A DNA stretch of 64,000 nt. It comes from Liolophura sinensis (Eukaryota; Mollusca; Polyplacophora; Chitonida; Chitonidae). The stretch spans positions 20,507,385 to 20,571,384 of the forward strand of contig NC_088295.1 in assembly GCF_032854445.1 (NCBI RefSeq). Reading direction: 5' to 3'. Shown one piece after another: positions 23,137 to 35,556 of this stretch; position 1 is the first letter of the stretch; each line of letters begins with the position of its first letter. The translations under genes were made by a program, and so were the position numbers. The notes below the pieces were generated by a model. It saw only the letters and a program-made list of their open reading frames with translations. It had not been told where the DNA came from and made no database searches.

Positions 23137-23426
23137 TTAAAACCCCACGCCCCAATTTAGTACTTTGTCTGATGTTTCTTCTTGGTCGGGATTAATTCGA
23201 ATATTTAAGGTCACAGCGTCGGGGTCTATTTTAAATTTGCATGTGCATACATTATGTATAATGACTAGCATGTTTTTCACGCGAATTAAGTTCTTTGTAG
23301 CTTGATGCTTAACACTTCGCAGGGCAAACCGGAACATTCCACTAAGTTTTTTTATTCGTTGTAAAGTACCATCTTGACGAACCTCCCACGGACATTCATT
23401 ACGCTTATGTCTGTTTAATGCATTTC
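23137..23426 (-). CDS. Possible 3'-terminal exon, basic protein of unknown function
   Basis: On the minus strand a strong acceptor, AACTTGTTTCTAG, ends at 23427. The frame that follows is open for about 95 residues to TAA at 23137. The translation is rich in K, R and N, with NRHKRNECPWEVRQDG near the start, FALRSVKHQATKNLIRVKN in the middle and KIDPDAVTLNIRINPDQEET near the end. It has no membrane segment or known motif. The exon would start with two bases of a split codon. A polyadenylation signal was not seen in the next 100 bases. A transposon-derived fragment is an alternative. Confidence 0.3.
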
Positions 23427-23689
23427 CTAGAAACAAGTTAACAAAGATTGTCCATACTCGCTACAGTCTCGAGAGGCAAAATTGGTATATGCCTCTTACA
23501 CGCAGACATATCAGTCATCGACCGACTTTTATCAGATACAAATCCATATCTAACTGTCTTTGTCAGTGACTTTATTTTGGTTATAAAGTGAATTCAGGTA
23601 TTTAGGTATACATTCGGTATACGTTAAACCATGTATATTTAAATCAGTTGAGATCAAGAGTGCCATACATGTGTGGTTTTCCTCCCTGA

Positions 23690-23810
23690 ATCTTTTTCTG
23701 TGATTGGGTATGAACGCCATACTCAAGAAGGTATTACTAAATACGAAGGCGGTGTGCTTAGCTGGTGTAGGAGACTCTGTGGTAAACCACCCGCCGTTGT
23801 CAAATACTTG
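23690..23810 (-). mobile_element. SINE family B, minus strand, degenerate
   Basis: GATTGGGTATGAACGCCATA at 23703-23722 followed by CTCAAGAAGGTATTACTAAA resembles the complemented tail. GTGGTAAACCACCC near 23780 is the complemented GGTGGTTT block. Confidence 0.5.
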
Positions 23811-24154
23811 ATGATCTTTCCCACAAGTGACGCAAATATGCTTGCCTACGGAGCAAGCTTAATGTGTATGTTATATTAGTGGAAAGAAAGTTGTGCTATA
23901 ACGACATTCCTCATTTAAGAGCATCTCACCGGTCCTCGGAGCGCTATCAGCCGCTGGATGCCATCAAGCACCCGAGAGCAGTGGACGCGGGGAAATCAAA
24001 AAGGATCTCTGTCTTATAATGATGTTGAACCAATAGCTTGTTTCTTCTAAGATTTGAAACACAAACATATTAAATAGAGAGATTCACGCCTCACTTTTAT
24101 ATCGACCTAAGCGCTTGTCCAAAGATGGGCTTGGTTTATCAATTGTTATTACAA

Positions 24155-25945
24155 TTGCAGCTGATGTTTGGTGACTGCATAAGCACAGTGTCATTTGCTT
24201 GCAGCTGATGTACTTACAGCTGATGGGGGTCTCCGTGGCCGAAGAGATTAGCATGCCAGCGCGGTACAATGACCCAGGAGCCTCCACCAACGCGGTCTCT
24301 GCGAGTTCAGCTTATGCTGGTTTCTCCCCTGGTCCTACGTGGGAAGTCTGACAGAAATCTGCGATGGTTTCCCCTCGGGCTCTACCCAGTTTCCTCCCAC
24401 CATAACCCAGGCCGCTGTCGTGCAAGTGAAATAATTTTGAGTACGGCGTAAAACACCAATAAATAAATGATAAATAAAATACAGCTGATGTTTGGTGGCT
24501 GCATAAGAACAGTGTCATTTGCTTGCAACTGATGTTGTCTGCTTACAGCTGATGTTTGGTGTCTACTTACAGCTGATGTTTGGTGTCTACTTACAGCTGA
24601 TGTTTGGTGTGTCATAAGTGCAAAGCCGTTTATTTACTGCTGATGTTTGATTTGTGCGTAAGGACAAAGCCGTTATGTACTGCTGATGTTTGGTGTGTGC
24701 AATAAGGACAAAGCCGTTTATTTACTGCTGATGTTTGGTGTAAACAAAGAGCAGATTCAACTACTTACAGCAGATGTTTGATATTTACTTATAGCTGATG
24801 TTTGGTGTCTACTTACAGCTGATGTTTCGGTGTCTACTTATAGCTGATGTTTGGTGTTTACTTATAGCAGATGTTTGGTGTCTATATACAGCTGATGTTT
24901 GTGTCTGCTTATAGCTGATGTTCGATATCTACTTAGAGCTGTTGTTTGGTGTCTATTTATAGCTGATGTTTGGTATCTACTTACAGCTGATGGTTGGTGT
25001 CTACTTATAGCTGATTTTTGGTGTCTACTTATAGCTGATGTTTGGTGTCTATTTACAGGTGATGTTTGATGTGTACATAAGGATAAAGCCTTTTATGTAC
25101 TGCTGATGTATGGTGTATGCATAAGTACAAAGCCGTTTATTTACTGCTGATGTTTGATGCCTACTTACAGCTAATGTTTAGTGTCAACTTATAGCTGATG
25201 TTTAGTGTTTATTTACAGCTGATGTTTGGTGTCTATTTAGAGGTGATGTTTGGCGTCTGCATAAGATCAGAGTCACTTATTTACTGCTGATGTTTGATGT
25301 TTGCGTAAGAACAGATCTGTCTACTTACAGCTGATGTTTGGTGTCTACTTATAGCTGATGTTTGATGTCTACTTATAGCTGATGTTTGGTGTCTACATAA
25401 GAACAGCGTAATTTACTTACTTCTGATGTTTGCGTGACATCTACAGATGCATCTACTTACAGGTGATGTTTGGTGTATACTTACAGCTGATGTTTGTGTG
25501 TGTTTAAGAATACAGCCATCCGCTTACAGCTGATGTTTGGTGTCTTTTTACAGCTGATGTTTGGTGTCTACTTATAGCTGATGTTTGGTGTCTATTTACA
25601 GCTGATGTTTGGCGTTTGGATAAGAACAGATCTATCTACTTGCAGTTGATGTTTGATGTCTACTTATAGCTGATGTTTGGTGTCTGCTCAGAGCTGATGT
25701 TTGGTGTCTACTTATATCTGATGTTTGGTGTCTGCTTATAGCTGATGTAAGGTATCTCTTTTCAGCTAATGTTTGGTGTGTGCATAAGGACAGAGCCATC
25801 TACCGATGTGTGGTGTATACCAAAAACAGTGTTATCTACTTATAGCTGATGGTATGGTGTCTATACGTACAGCTGATCTTTAGCGTCTGTTTAAAAACAG
25901 CGTCATCTGCGTACAGCTGACGTTTGTGTCTAAATAAGAAGGTGC
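24155..25945 (+). repeat. Minisatellite with a 24-bp core (ACAGCTGATGTTTGGTGTCT + ACTT)
   Basis: The word GCTGATGTTTG and close variants recur dozens of times. Most are 24 bp apart (for example across 24545-24610 and 24790-25060). Others sit in longer units with CATAAGGACAAAGCCGTTTA inserted. The array is interrupted by a SINE at 24226-24479. Each core has CAGCTG or a near match. Variation between units is high, so this is an old, poorly homogenised array. Confidence 0.95.
24226..24479 (+). mobile_element. SINE family A, plus strand, full length, nested in the minisatellite
   Basis: It begins GGGGTCTCCGTGGCCGAAGA, an A-box-like tRNA head, followed by CGAGTTCAGCTTATGCTGG (B box), CCCAGTTTCCTCCCACCATA, TTTTGAGTACGGCGTAAAAC and ACCAATAAATAAATGATAAA. 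TACAGCTGATG at 24215-24225 and 24480-24490 flanks it as an 11-bp target-site duplication. Because this word belongs to the host repeat, the duplication could be chance, but its ends fit the SINE ends exactly. Confidence 0.93.
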
Positions 25946-28900
25946 CATCAAAATAACATTAGGTTAAGGTTAACAATCAAAGACATGCTGGTATCTTTCC
26001 GTTGCTTCTTGGATTATATATAATGACTTGGTCGATTGTTTATCCAGATTGTTTGACTGATCGATGATAAAATGTATTTGTACAGATTCCGTGACTGGAT
26101 TTGAATCAGTTCTCTCACCACGGGTGCGTTATCGCGGAATTGTAACAAAATTTTCGCGGAGCTCAAAACACATCTTTCCGGTTTGTGTACTAAATTTCCG
26201 GGCAGGGTCAGATGATAAATGCTCGTGGGATACATTACTAACAGTCGTGTTTACCTTGGCGGCAGATCGACTTGTTTTTCTGGTCATTTTGCTGGATATT
26301 GAGGTAGAACGAACGGTAAATTGCCGCCATAAGTAGTGTGCTCTAATGAGACTGGCTCGTCACGAAGTGATATACTTTGATGCAATGTGTAGAGAGTGGA
26401 TTACGTCTGCCCACTCCCCCACTTGACGCCTGCAGCAGCCATGTTTACTGATCGTCTCCATGATAACCGCCCTGAGGCCCGCCTCGGCAAAAACTGTAAC
26501 CGAGCCGTGATGCGAGAATTAGGCGGGATATTATAAGTAATCCCGCTCCGTCTCTCTTTAAATTTATTGACATTGTGGGAAATCAAATAAACCCGGTTAC
26601 ATCTACATCTTGTAAATATATATGATATCTTATTTTACATTCGTTTTGTGACTGAGGTCAAGGGGCACGACGCATGCTGACAGCTCTCGCCTTCCTCGGA
26701 GACACTTGTCTACACCCACTTTTTTTTATCAAGACTGTGCTTGGGCTGTCACTTTCACCAAAAAATTTTCTTCTTAAACGAATGATATTTAAATAATCCC
26801 GTTAAATTTGTGGATTAAAACTTTTTCTTCCTTCCAAACTCGTGTTGTGTCAATTTACATTTGTGAAAAGGAAATGAGACCTAACGCAGAATATACTATA
26901 ACTGCCTGGATTTCAATGTGGTCTACATAATGAAAGTTTCTATGTCGTATTTGACATATGTCTGTAACAGCGAGATTGTAACGCCGACTTATGAAGCGGA
27001 AATTAAACATTTGTTTGGCATTGCAGAATCTGGAGGGCATTGATATAGAATAGGAAATGTTAATTAATCATAGCACTGTTTCCTTCCGATCATTTGAGTT
27101 AGCCTTCTACTAACGACTTTGTAATGGCTTCTCGCCGAGCGCCATGCTGAGGTTGAGAGAACAATATATACCAGCTTTCCTCACTCTCTTGGAAGAAATA
27201 CAAAAAGAAACAGATGTCATCCGGTTTCATGTTTGAATCGTTTGTATTTTATAGTGCATGATACCAGAAACACATTGTGCATGATGAAGAAACTCATAAT
27301 ATAGTAGAAAGTTGACGATTTGGCATTATAAGTAAACTTGCGAACGTCCCATGTCCATAAGCCTCAGAACAAAAGAACTAATTTTTTGTGGTTCGAGCTT
27401 ATAATCAATGATGCAGGGCAAATCTACATCACAGACGAGATTGTTTCTACTGGTAAAGTGTTCCATACTTGTAACTCAAGATGTACACAAATATGTTAAT
27501 TTTGTGTGGAATCCTTTCCCAAACCGTCATTAGCTATAAAGGTCTGTTTTTCACATCACAACGACAATATCACGTAAAATAGCGGGAGAAATCAGTTTAG
27601 AGATAAATAAATTTAAAGGTGGAAATGAGCGCTAAATAAACAGTATGTCACACATGTATTTTGTTGGGAAAGGTGGGAGAGGGACATGTTCGACACAGAA
27701 GGTGGCACAGCCTTCACAAGGTTTCTATACCAGGCTTAAGGGAAGTGTTGTAAGAGGTCCATGGGTACAATCCTCAGCTAACTATCCCAAGATGTTTGAC
27801 CAATCTGCCCCGACCATACAGCGTAAATAAACAGCCATTTAGATGTTTTCTCTCTGTGTTGTGGTTAGTGACTGCAGAAACAGTCGTGCTTGTCGCTTGT
27901 ACCATACGTGCTTATATAGTAAAGATCGTGCCAATTTTGTGTGGAAGTTCACAGATATAAGTAAACTGAAGATATTCCGATATTAAAATAGGATTTAATG
28001 TATTGCATGTTGTATATACATGATAGCTGTTTATTGCAGCTGTTTAAACACTTTTCACTTCCCCGATAGCAGTAAGTTTTAAGGAGTGGCGAAACCCGGA
28101 ATGCTTGATGTAAAATATACAACCTTTGACAAGTAACTGACATGACAAAATCTGACGAATGAATTCAAAATATATGCTTTATCAGCGGAACTTCGTGTAA
28201 GACGACTTATATACGGCCGTACGAGCACTTCCTTGCGAGAGAGAATTTCGTACCGGAATCTGAGACATTACTACATACACATAGTTCAGAAAATCCATCT
28301 TCAAGCAAACCATTTGACGACATCTAATTCAGTGAAAAAATCTAAAAAAAGAAATGATGTTTTTTTTTTCAGAACAGTTTTTAATGTTTTTTCTGACAAT
28401 ATCTGATATTTTTATATTTTGGCCTCTGTCTTTAACCAAAACAGCACACGCGCAAATCTAAAGTTCAATATCATTACAAGATACCTTCAAATTCCACCTG
28501 CTCTACATTTCATGAAAATAACCTTAAGATAGTAGTTGCTGTATTGTATACTTTTACTGAAAATATACCCTTTTCTTGAGTAATCGCACGAAACGAGACA
28601 CTTGAGAATTAAGGTAAAGTTTTAAGAACAGCCTGAATCTCTACTCGGCTGATCGTCCTAATGACCAGGTAAGACACTGAAAAACGCCATCGAGTGTTTT
28701 GAATACGGTATGAGGCGATCTAGTGATGTGATGGTCTTTTGTAAGTCGCCTCCATTGTGGCTCATTAAGGCGTCTAATCACAAAGAAACACACAGACAAA
28801 CTCAGTAACCCCTCACTCTAATTACACAATAATGCATCAAATAGAAATTTGAAACAAAAATAACCGTAAACGCCAGCATTAAAGCAAAACCTTGTCATTT

Positions 28901-31900
28901 TTAAAAAAAAAATAGCCTCGTCTTGTTTCGAGCAGGGTTATCATCTGTCTTTGTAGTTCTTTTTAACTTGTCTCGCGCGGTTTCAGGTGTCTTCTTGACA
29001 GTTCATATAATTTTACTTTTATGTTTATACACGCAGAGAAATGGACTTATTGGCAAGAGGCACTCTTCAGTTACGCTTTGGTTTTTGTTTGAAACTACAT
29101 ACAACATGTGTCATAAAATATGTGTTATGTAATGGCGTTTCATATACAGGTCTATACATACAATTGCATGTAAGACCATAACATTATGTTTCACTAAGAG
29201 AGAACACACATTCAAGGTATATGTAACTCCAGGTAACACACAAGAACAAAGAGAGATGCATGTCGTTATTTTAAGAATTAAAACAAGTCAGTTATAAATG
29301 TCATAGTTTGTCTTTCCGATTGCGTCCATAACATGTCTTCCAAATTTGGTGATCATGGCATATTTGGCAAAATCAAGCAGAATCTATTCCTTTCGGAGTG
29401 AGAAAAAAAGTCAATCGGAAACTTACTGGCGGTAGCGTATATACTTGTACCATGATTTGAGAATTTTATCCGATGAAATACCCAATCGTAAACAGTGAAC
29501 AGCTTGCTTAAATAATTATTGTATGATATATTGTATAATATTGCCTTGGGGAACCTATTGACCGATAGAAGCAAAATGAAGTTGTGCTTTACAAACTCTG
29601 ATTTAAAACAATAAAGTTTATGTAAAAACATATGTTAATTGTTGTGATCAAGTGTATGAGCACCTGTATTAACCCAATTACGAATGGAGATCTGACCTGA
29701 CATGCGCGACAAGTTAAAGTGGCTCTACAGCTATATTGATTAGCACTCTCCCAACATTATGATAAAAAAACATGCCGTATTATTCATTTCATCTAATATT
29801 CTCATGAGAAAGCCAGCAAGCTCGGTAAACCTTTGCACCCTTGTTTAACACCATACCTTGAGATTAATCCATTTTCTTTGAAGTTGTATTTCTTGTTCCT
29901 CTCCTAATCTAGATGACAAGATTTACGTGTCTGTCTCTATATGTAATTTGTTTGTTTATAAAAAGTCGCCCGTAACAGTTATGGCGCTTCAGAGTGACCA
30001 CGCAATGTAAAAAACCGGGTGACATGAAATCAAGTTAAGCTCACAAAAAGAACGGAAATGAACGTGGTTGGAACAGTTTGAAAAGTGTGTAACCTGAGAG
30101 TCGGCTGCAATTCTGCTGAGTTTTCACGATGTAAGAGTTAGAAGAAACAGTTCATAACAATTTTTGATTGTCAGTATGTGAACTCACTTTTTAAACATAC
30201 CTTACAAATTATAGTCGTAATATTCCAAAATAGTCTTTAGAATAGTATATACATGTAAGGTTATAATTTAATAATGTATTTAGAGGTGACTTAATTATGG
30301 TGTGCTAAAGCTTATGTTGCCCACAATCTATCTTTATACAGACATGTTTTACCGACAGACAAAGAAAAAAAACACCATAAGACAGATCAAATACTTTGCT
30401 ACAAGCAGATCCAATACATTTAATAAGTATAGATCATGGTTTTCTTCACTTAACTGCACTTTATACTGATTGTGCTAGAATTTCGGAAACAATTCCATAA
30501 ATTAAGATGCACTATAGAGTTGAAACAAACATATATCGGCGGTATAGATACGACGGTACAAATCGCCGAGGTGATGCGAGACAATTATATAGAGGACAAC
30601 TTATATATGCGTGAATTCTGTAGTGGTGTTGACGAGAACAGTAAACAATAGACACAAAAACTACTAGCTCTATTGTCTTCATATAATATGGGTTAGCTTT
30701 TAAACAAAGGGCTGTTATATACGTGAACAGTGATAGACTTTGTATTCAATCCAGATTGCAAAAAACGCTGGACAAATTTGAAACTAATAAGCTTACTTCG
30801 AAGTGTTGTTGGCCATTCAGAAAATAAATGAGCAATTAGCCAGTCTGCAATATCTGCGCATGGACAGTCTTAGCAAGTCTTATGCGCTAATTTATTGTAG
30901 CTCTTACAAACCATATACCTGTACAAACTGACAGTCGGGAAGATTTCTGTATGTAAATATGGATTAAAGCACGGTAAAATTGGATTGATTCTAAAGTTTA
31001 GTGATTTAAAATCTTTTCCCACGCCATAATTTGAATGTTCACAAGGGAAAAGACGAGCAAGGATGTAGTAAATGATCACCCCAATAAATACTCGGCCGGC
31101 ATATTTCGCCGGCGGGGCCTTTCATCTTGACCAAATGACAAACATCAAAGATATTACCTATGCATTTTTTGGTAACGATTGCTATGGAGATGTTGCCGAG
31201 AATCAAACGTCTCTCATTGCCGTCCTAACTCATTTGACAATCCGAACCGGTTTTTGCATTAATAAACATGTAAATATGCATACTTTGACAGCTAAGATCT
31301 GCCATGGACATTAAGTTTGAATTGCAGATCTGCATGGCGAGGGTCCGTGCTGATCGGGCTAAGAAAGACATCAGACAATCACCTTGATGGATGGAACTAA
31401 AAATAGAAAAGTTCCCTGATAGATAACTGACTTAATTCTAGCGGAATTACTTTTATATGGTGTCACAAATACAGGCTTATGAGCATCCATGTAGAGCATT
31501 ACAATATGTGATAAGAGAAAGTAAAATATACATGCACTGGAGTATATACAGTTCAATCGCCTGTACGATTGTACATTAAGAACACAGCATTGAAAACACA
31601 GGATATAGGTACACAAATTTCCATTTTGAAAGCTATATATACAATAAAGATTTTAAGATTTACCTGTATGGCATCTGGAAAAAAGTTCATAAACCATGCA
31701 TGCGGCCTTAATTATAATTGTAATAAGATGCTCCAGTTTTGTAGTATTTTAAGATATGTGCAGATTTCATCTATGTTTTTTTTCTTCCACAATTTACTAT
31801 CTGACAGTCAACTAAAGTACACATGTTACACAATCGTTGTCGTCCTCATCTGTTGTCTGGTATAGACACTCAGGAATATTCTATAATTAATTACGGATGG

Positions 31901-32087
31901 CGGACTTCTGCATACACGGAAGAACCCACGCATGCAGCATGTATTCAAACGCCTGACCTTTCTTTGTGAACATTTCCGTAAACTAATGTTTATGACCTGA
32001 TACGCTATTATTTGCGTAAATCACTCATTGCTATAATATGAAACATTCACGTCACATGCGGAGTGAGCTACAAAAAAGTACAAATCA
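25946..32087. other. Long stretch without identified genes or repeats
   Basis: Many 60-99 codon frames on both strands (for example 26064-26336, 29353-29631, 31569-31865) have no recognisable domain. The region around 26400-26530 is richer in CG and includes CAGCAGCCATGTTTACTG. This might be a promoter or first-exon area, but there is no supporting motif. Confidence 0.4.
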
Positions 32088-32102
32088 CTTTGAATGTTGA
32101 TT

Positions 32103-32312
32103 TGGTTTATTTGATTGATGTTTTACGCCGTACTCAAGAATATTTCACTTATACGACGGCGGCCAGCATGAGGGTGGGAGGAAACCCTCAACCATCCGCA
32201 GGTTGCTGGAAAACCAGAGGCCCGAGAGGAAACCAGCATGAGCGCATTGGTGAGAGGCCTCTGCGTCATTACGCTGCGCTAGCGCTCTAACCAACTGAGC
32301 AACTCAGGCACC
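32103..32312 (-). mobile_element. SINE family A, minus strand, internally deleted
   Basis: It runs from TTGATTGATGTTTTACGCCG, through ACGACGGCGGCCAGCATGAG and CCGAGAGGAAACCAGCATGA, to a tRNA end near 32312 (TACGCTGCGCTAGCGCTCTA, then CAACTGAGCAACTCAGG). The middle is about 60 bp shorter than in other copies. CTTTGAATGTTGATT at 32088-32102 and CTTTGAACGTTGACT at 32313-32327 form a target-site duplication with two mismatches. Confidence 0.92.
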
Positions 32313-32327
32313 CTTTGAACGTTGACT

Positions 32328-35200
32328 GCGTTTGAATTCAAACAACAGCGCATCAAAGTTCGGAAAAACGTTTTGGAATTTCCGAAATCTAGGCTGTTTT
32401 CTCTGGTACTCGACGACGCCAAGTTGTCGGTTTTTCATTTAAAACCCAGATACTCTGCAGCTCAAATTAAACACCTAAAGTTCAAATACAGAATACTTGA
32501 ATAGTGTTATATGTGATATACAGTGCATGGCTACGAGAGTTCGTGTTCTTTAGGTTCGGTTTTGACCTCGTGACATGTCCAGCAAAAATTCCGGATGGTA
32601 TTTGGGGTACCTTAGCAAGTGATCGATCCTTTCAGCATCAGTATATATACATAATGACTAAGGCAGTATAAAAGTTATAAGCGGTTACTTTTGCATAGGG
32701 TTCTTTGCACAACTTTAACAAATACAAAAATGGTTTCATATGACCTTTGTTTTTGTCTTGGGATATTGGTTGTTTATTGTTCGTATAGGACTGTTATAAA
32801 GGCTTTCATTTTTACATTGTTATCAAGTCGTATTAGGTTAAGGCGCGAATTTTTGTGCTTTGAAAGTTTGATTGAGATTTCGTGCAGGAAGGAAAAAGAT
32901 TTGCCAGTCTTGATTAGTTATTCTATGCAAATTTATTGATACTTTTACTCGAAGTCAATCATTTTCAAAGTCTTCACCCCCATGCCCTAAAGCTTCCGCA
33001 TTCCAGGAGTGTGTAGGTGAATACTGACACCAGAAATTTCGTGACTATTTGAATGTGTAATCTGCTTGATCGAGCAACTGAAGCCGCGTTCACACGCCCA
33101 GTGCCTACTCCACTGGACGGTCGTAATTGAGATACAAATCGATTTAGTAAGCCATTTAAGACTTAATTATTATTCATGAATATATGCAAGAATCCCAACG
33201 CCTCATCATAGTCATTTCTACATAAATCATTACAAAATAATTTCCAGCAGACCTCTTTCATGTGAATGCTATGGGATAGAAGAAAAAATGTACGTGGAAG
33301 ACAATAAGACATTGATAAACGAATGAAGCCAAAATGAATCAAATACTTGCACATAAACATTTTTTAACAAAAAATGCATGAAGAAAACAGTATGAGTGTT
33401 GTTCCAAAACGCGGAACAAAATTGGATACAGATGGATTTTTCACAATGGCAAATTGTTTCTATAATCAATTAACTGACTAATTTTTGCCGTTGTAAATAA
33501 TATGTCTTTTCTTTGCACGCGTTAATAGATAAATATAAGTCTATAAATATTCCTATTTTTCTATAATTCCGAAAAAATAATATGGAATACTAACACGTCA
33601 TACACCTGAATTAATCGGGCACTAAAATATCCGAGAAGGGTATGCTATTGAAACATGAACAACAATCTCCGATATAAGAAACTATAATAGGATATAAGTA
33701 AAGGACACCTCATGACAGTACATATTACAAGGCTACCCTCTTCATTCATAGACTAAATAGCAAGCATTGTGTTGCTGTAGATTGTCTACAAATGTTATAG
33801 AAATCTACTTGTGACTTTGTCATGAAGGACCAAATATAATTAATTCTCCGCTTCATGAGCCCCTCACATCATGTCAGCCACTTGTAAACCCTGCGTTACA
33901 ACATCCAAGGAGCATTCCTTCACATTGAAAACGATATAAATTAATAAGAGTCTGTAAAACAATTATTCTCATTCTGAAGTAAAGCAACACGTGCAGAAAA
34001 ATCGGCAATGCATTATCGCTCATTCATTCGTTGTTCATACCATTGTTGTGATTATTGAGAAGATCTCATGCTGATGGTAGGACATATAGATGTGCTAAAG
34101 TGCCTGTACTGCTGTATGTATATAGTACCTGTATATACTATAGGTATACCAGCATGTGTGGCACGAAGCCAGACCACTGCAATTTTCTATCACATGTTAC
34201 CCATAGAGTTTACTACACACGAGCAACTATCGGAGTTCCTTCTATATAAAAAATAGCCATACGGGCAGTGTGTTGTAAACAATACAATGTCAAACAAAAG
34301 ATTTAGACGGATGCAGAACACGTGTTGGATCCATCTTTAAAAAGACAGCCCATGCACAGGACGTTCCATACAGCAACCTGCGAATCTGGCTATGAGCGAA
34401 AAATGGCAAGAAAAAGTTGGCCGCAGTAGAAAGACAACTGAACAATATAACCTGAACTACTTTGACTTAGATTTTGTAGGTTTATTTTCGACTGAATAAA
34501 AAGCAGTTAGATGCATGAATTGCAAGGTGTGCTTTGTGGACCACTTTAATTACATTTAATGTTGGCAGAGCTGATATATGTGCTTGGGTAGCCATGCTTC
34601 TATAAACTTCACAAACATTCGTCAGCCCCAAAAGCGTAATTAAAGTACAATAATGTCGTTTCACAAAACCCGCATCCAGTATTATCAATAATATATATTG
34701 TTTATAAGACCCACTATAAAACCCTCTTGAAAATTAATGCAATGTACGTAGTTTACACTGTTTTTCCAACCATAATTTATTGCTGAATATTTGCACTAGG
34801 CAAATATGAGTATCTGATCAATTTAAACATATACTTACATAGTCTTTTGCTAGGTTTAACTATTGATTACCTGAATGGGTTAATGATAAAGCTGATTGTA
34901 AACTGAACGATATTATATTAAGAGATATAAATGTTTAATAAATTATAAATGTACATAGGAATGAATTAATGATTATGGCTTAACGCCACATCACAGTATT
35001 AATGTCTATAGTTCACGTCAAACGCCATCGCATATTAGTCGATATGCTTGCTATATCACTTCTACAATTGTTCAATATGAACATATATATTAGTGAACAT
35101 TATTTTTTAATTTGATGTATACGCAGACCTATGCATATGTTTATATAACGTATTATTAACAGGACATATTAGGATATTTTGCAAAGGGGGTATAGATTCC
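32328..35200. other. No gene seen
   Basis: Only short frames of 60-82 codons lie on both strands, without motifs. AT-rich throughout. Confidence 0.45.
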
Positions 35201-35201
35201 C

Positions 35202-35320
35202 GTGCTCTCATTGCTTGTGGGGCCTTGGTGAGGATAAGCTACCTGTGCTCTCACTGCTTGTGGGGCCTCGGTGAGATAAGCTGCCCATGCCCTCATTGCT
35301 TGCGGGGCCTGATCAGGAAA
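35202..35320 (+). repeat. Short tandem repeat, 43-bp unit, three copies
   Basis: GTGCTCTCATTGCTTGTGGG at 35202 recurs with small changes at 35245 and 35287 (periods 43 and 42). Each is followed by GCCTTGGTGAGGATAAGCT-like sequence. Confidence 0.85.
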
Positions 35321-35334
35321 AGTTGTCAACCCCG

Positions 35335-35556
35335 CTTATATGTGGCCGTTTGCGTAGCCTGCAATGTTCGCTGAATACCCCTTCCACCAGGATGGTGTGT
35401 GTGTATCTGTATGTCATGTCTGGGAAAATTCGTCAGTAACTTGCCAAAGGTCGGTGGTTTGCCCTGAGCATTTTCTCTTTTCCACCCATAAAATAGGCAC
35501 TCATTTTATAAGTGAAGTATGATGTTAAGCATGTTCAATCTAATAAATAAATAAAT
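35335..35556 (+). mobile_element. SINE family B, plus strand
   Basis: AAAATTCGTCAGTAACTTGC and CAAAGGTCGGTGGTTTGCCC are family B blocks. Next come TTTTCCACCCATAAAATAGG, a tail ATAAGTGAAGTATGATGTTA and an end CTAATAAATAAATAAATCC. The tRNA-like head is not clear. Confidence 0.7.

Larger units (their letters stand above)
17507..24154. other. Long stretch without identified genes
   Basis: It contains a poly(G) run at 21090-21102, a poly(C) run at 22087-22103, possible coding frames at 18450-18722 and 23137-23426 and a SINE remnant near 23690-23800, each listed separately. Nothing else was supported. Confidence 0.45.

Noticed and set aside
26401-26586. CG-richer stretch as a promoter or first exon
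   Set aside because: No TATA box, initiator, or clear exon with a donor could be placed.
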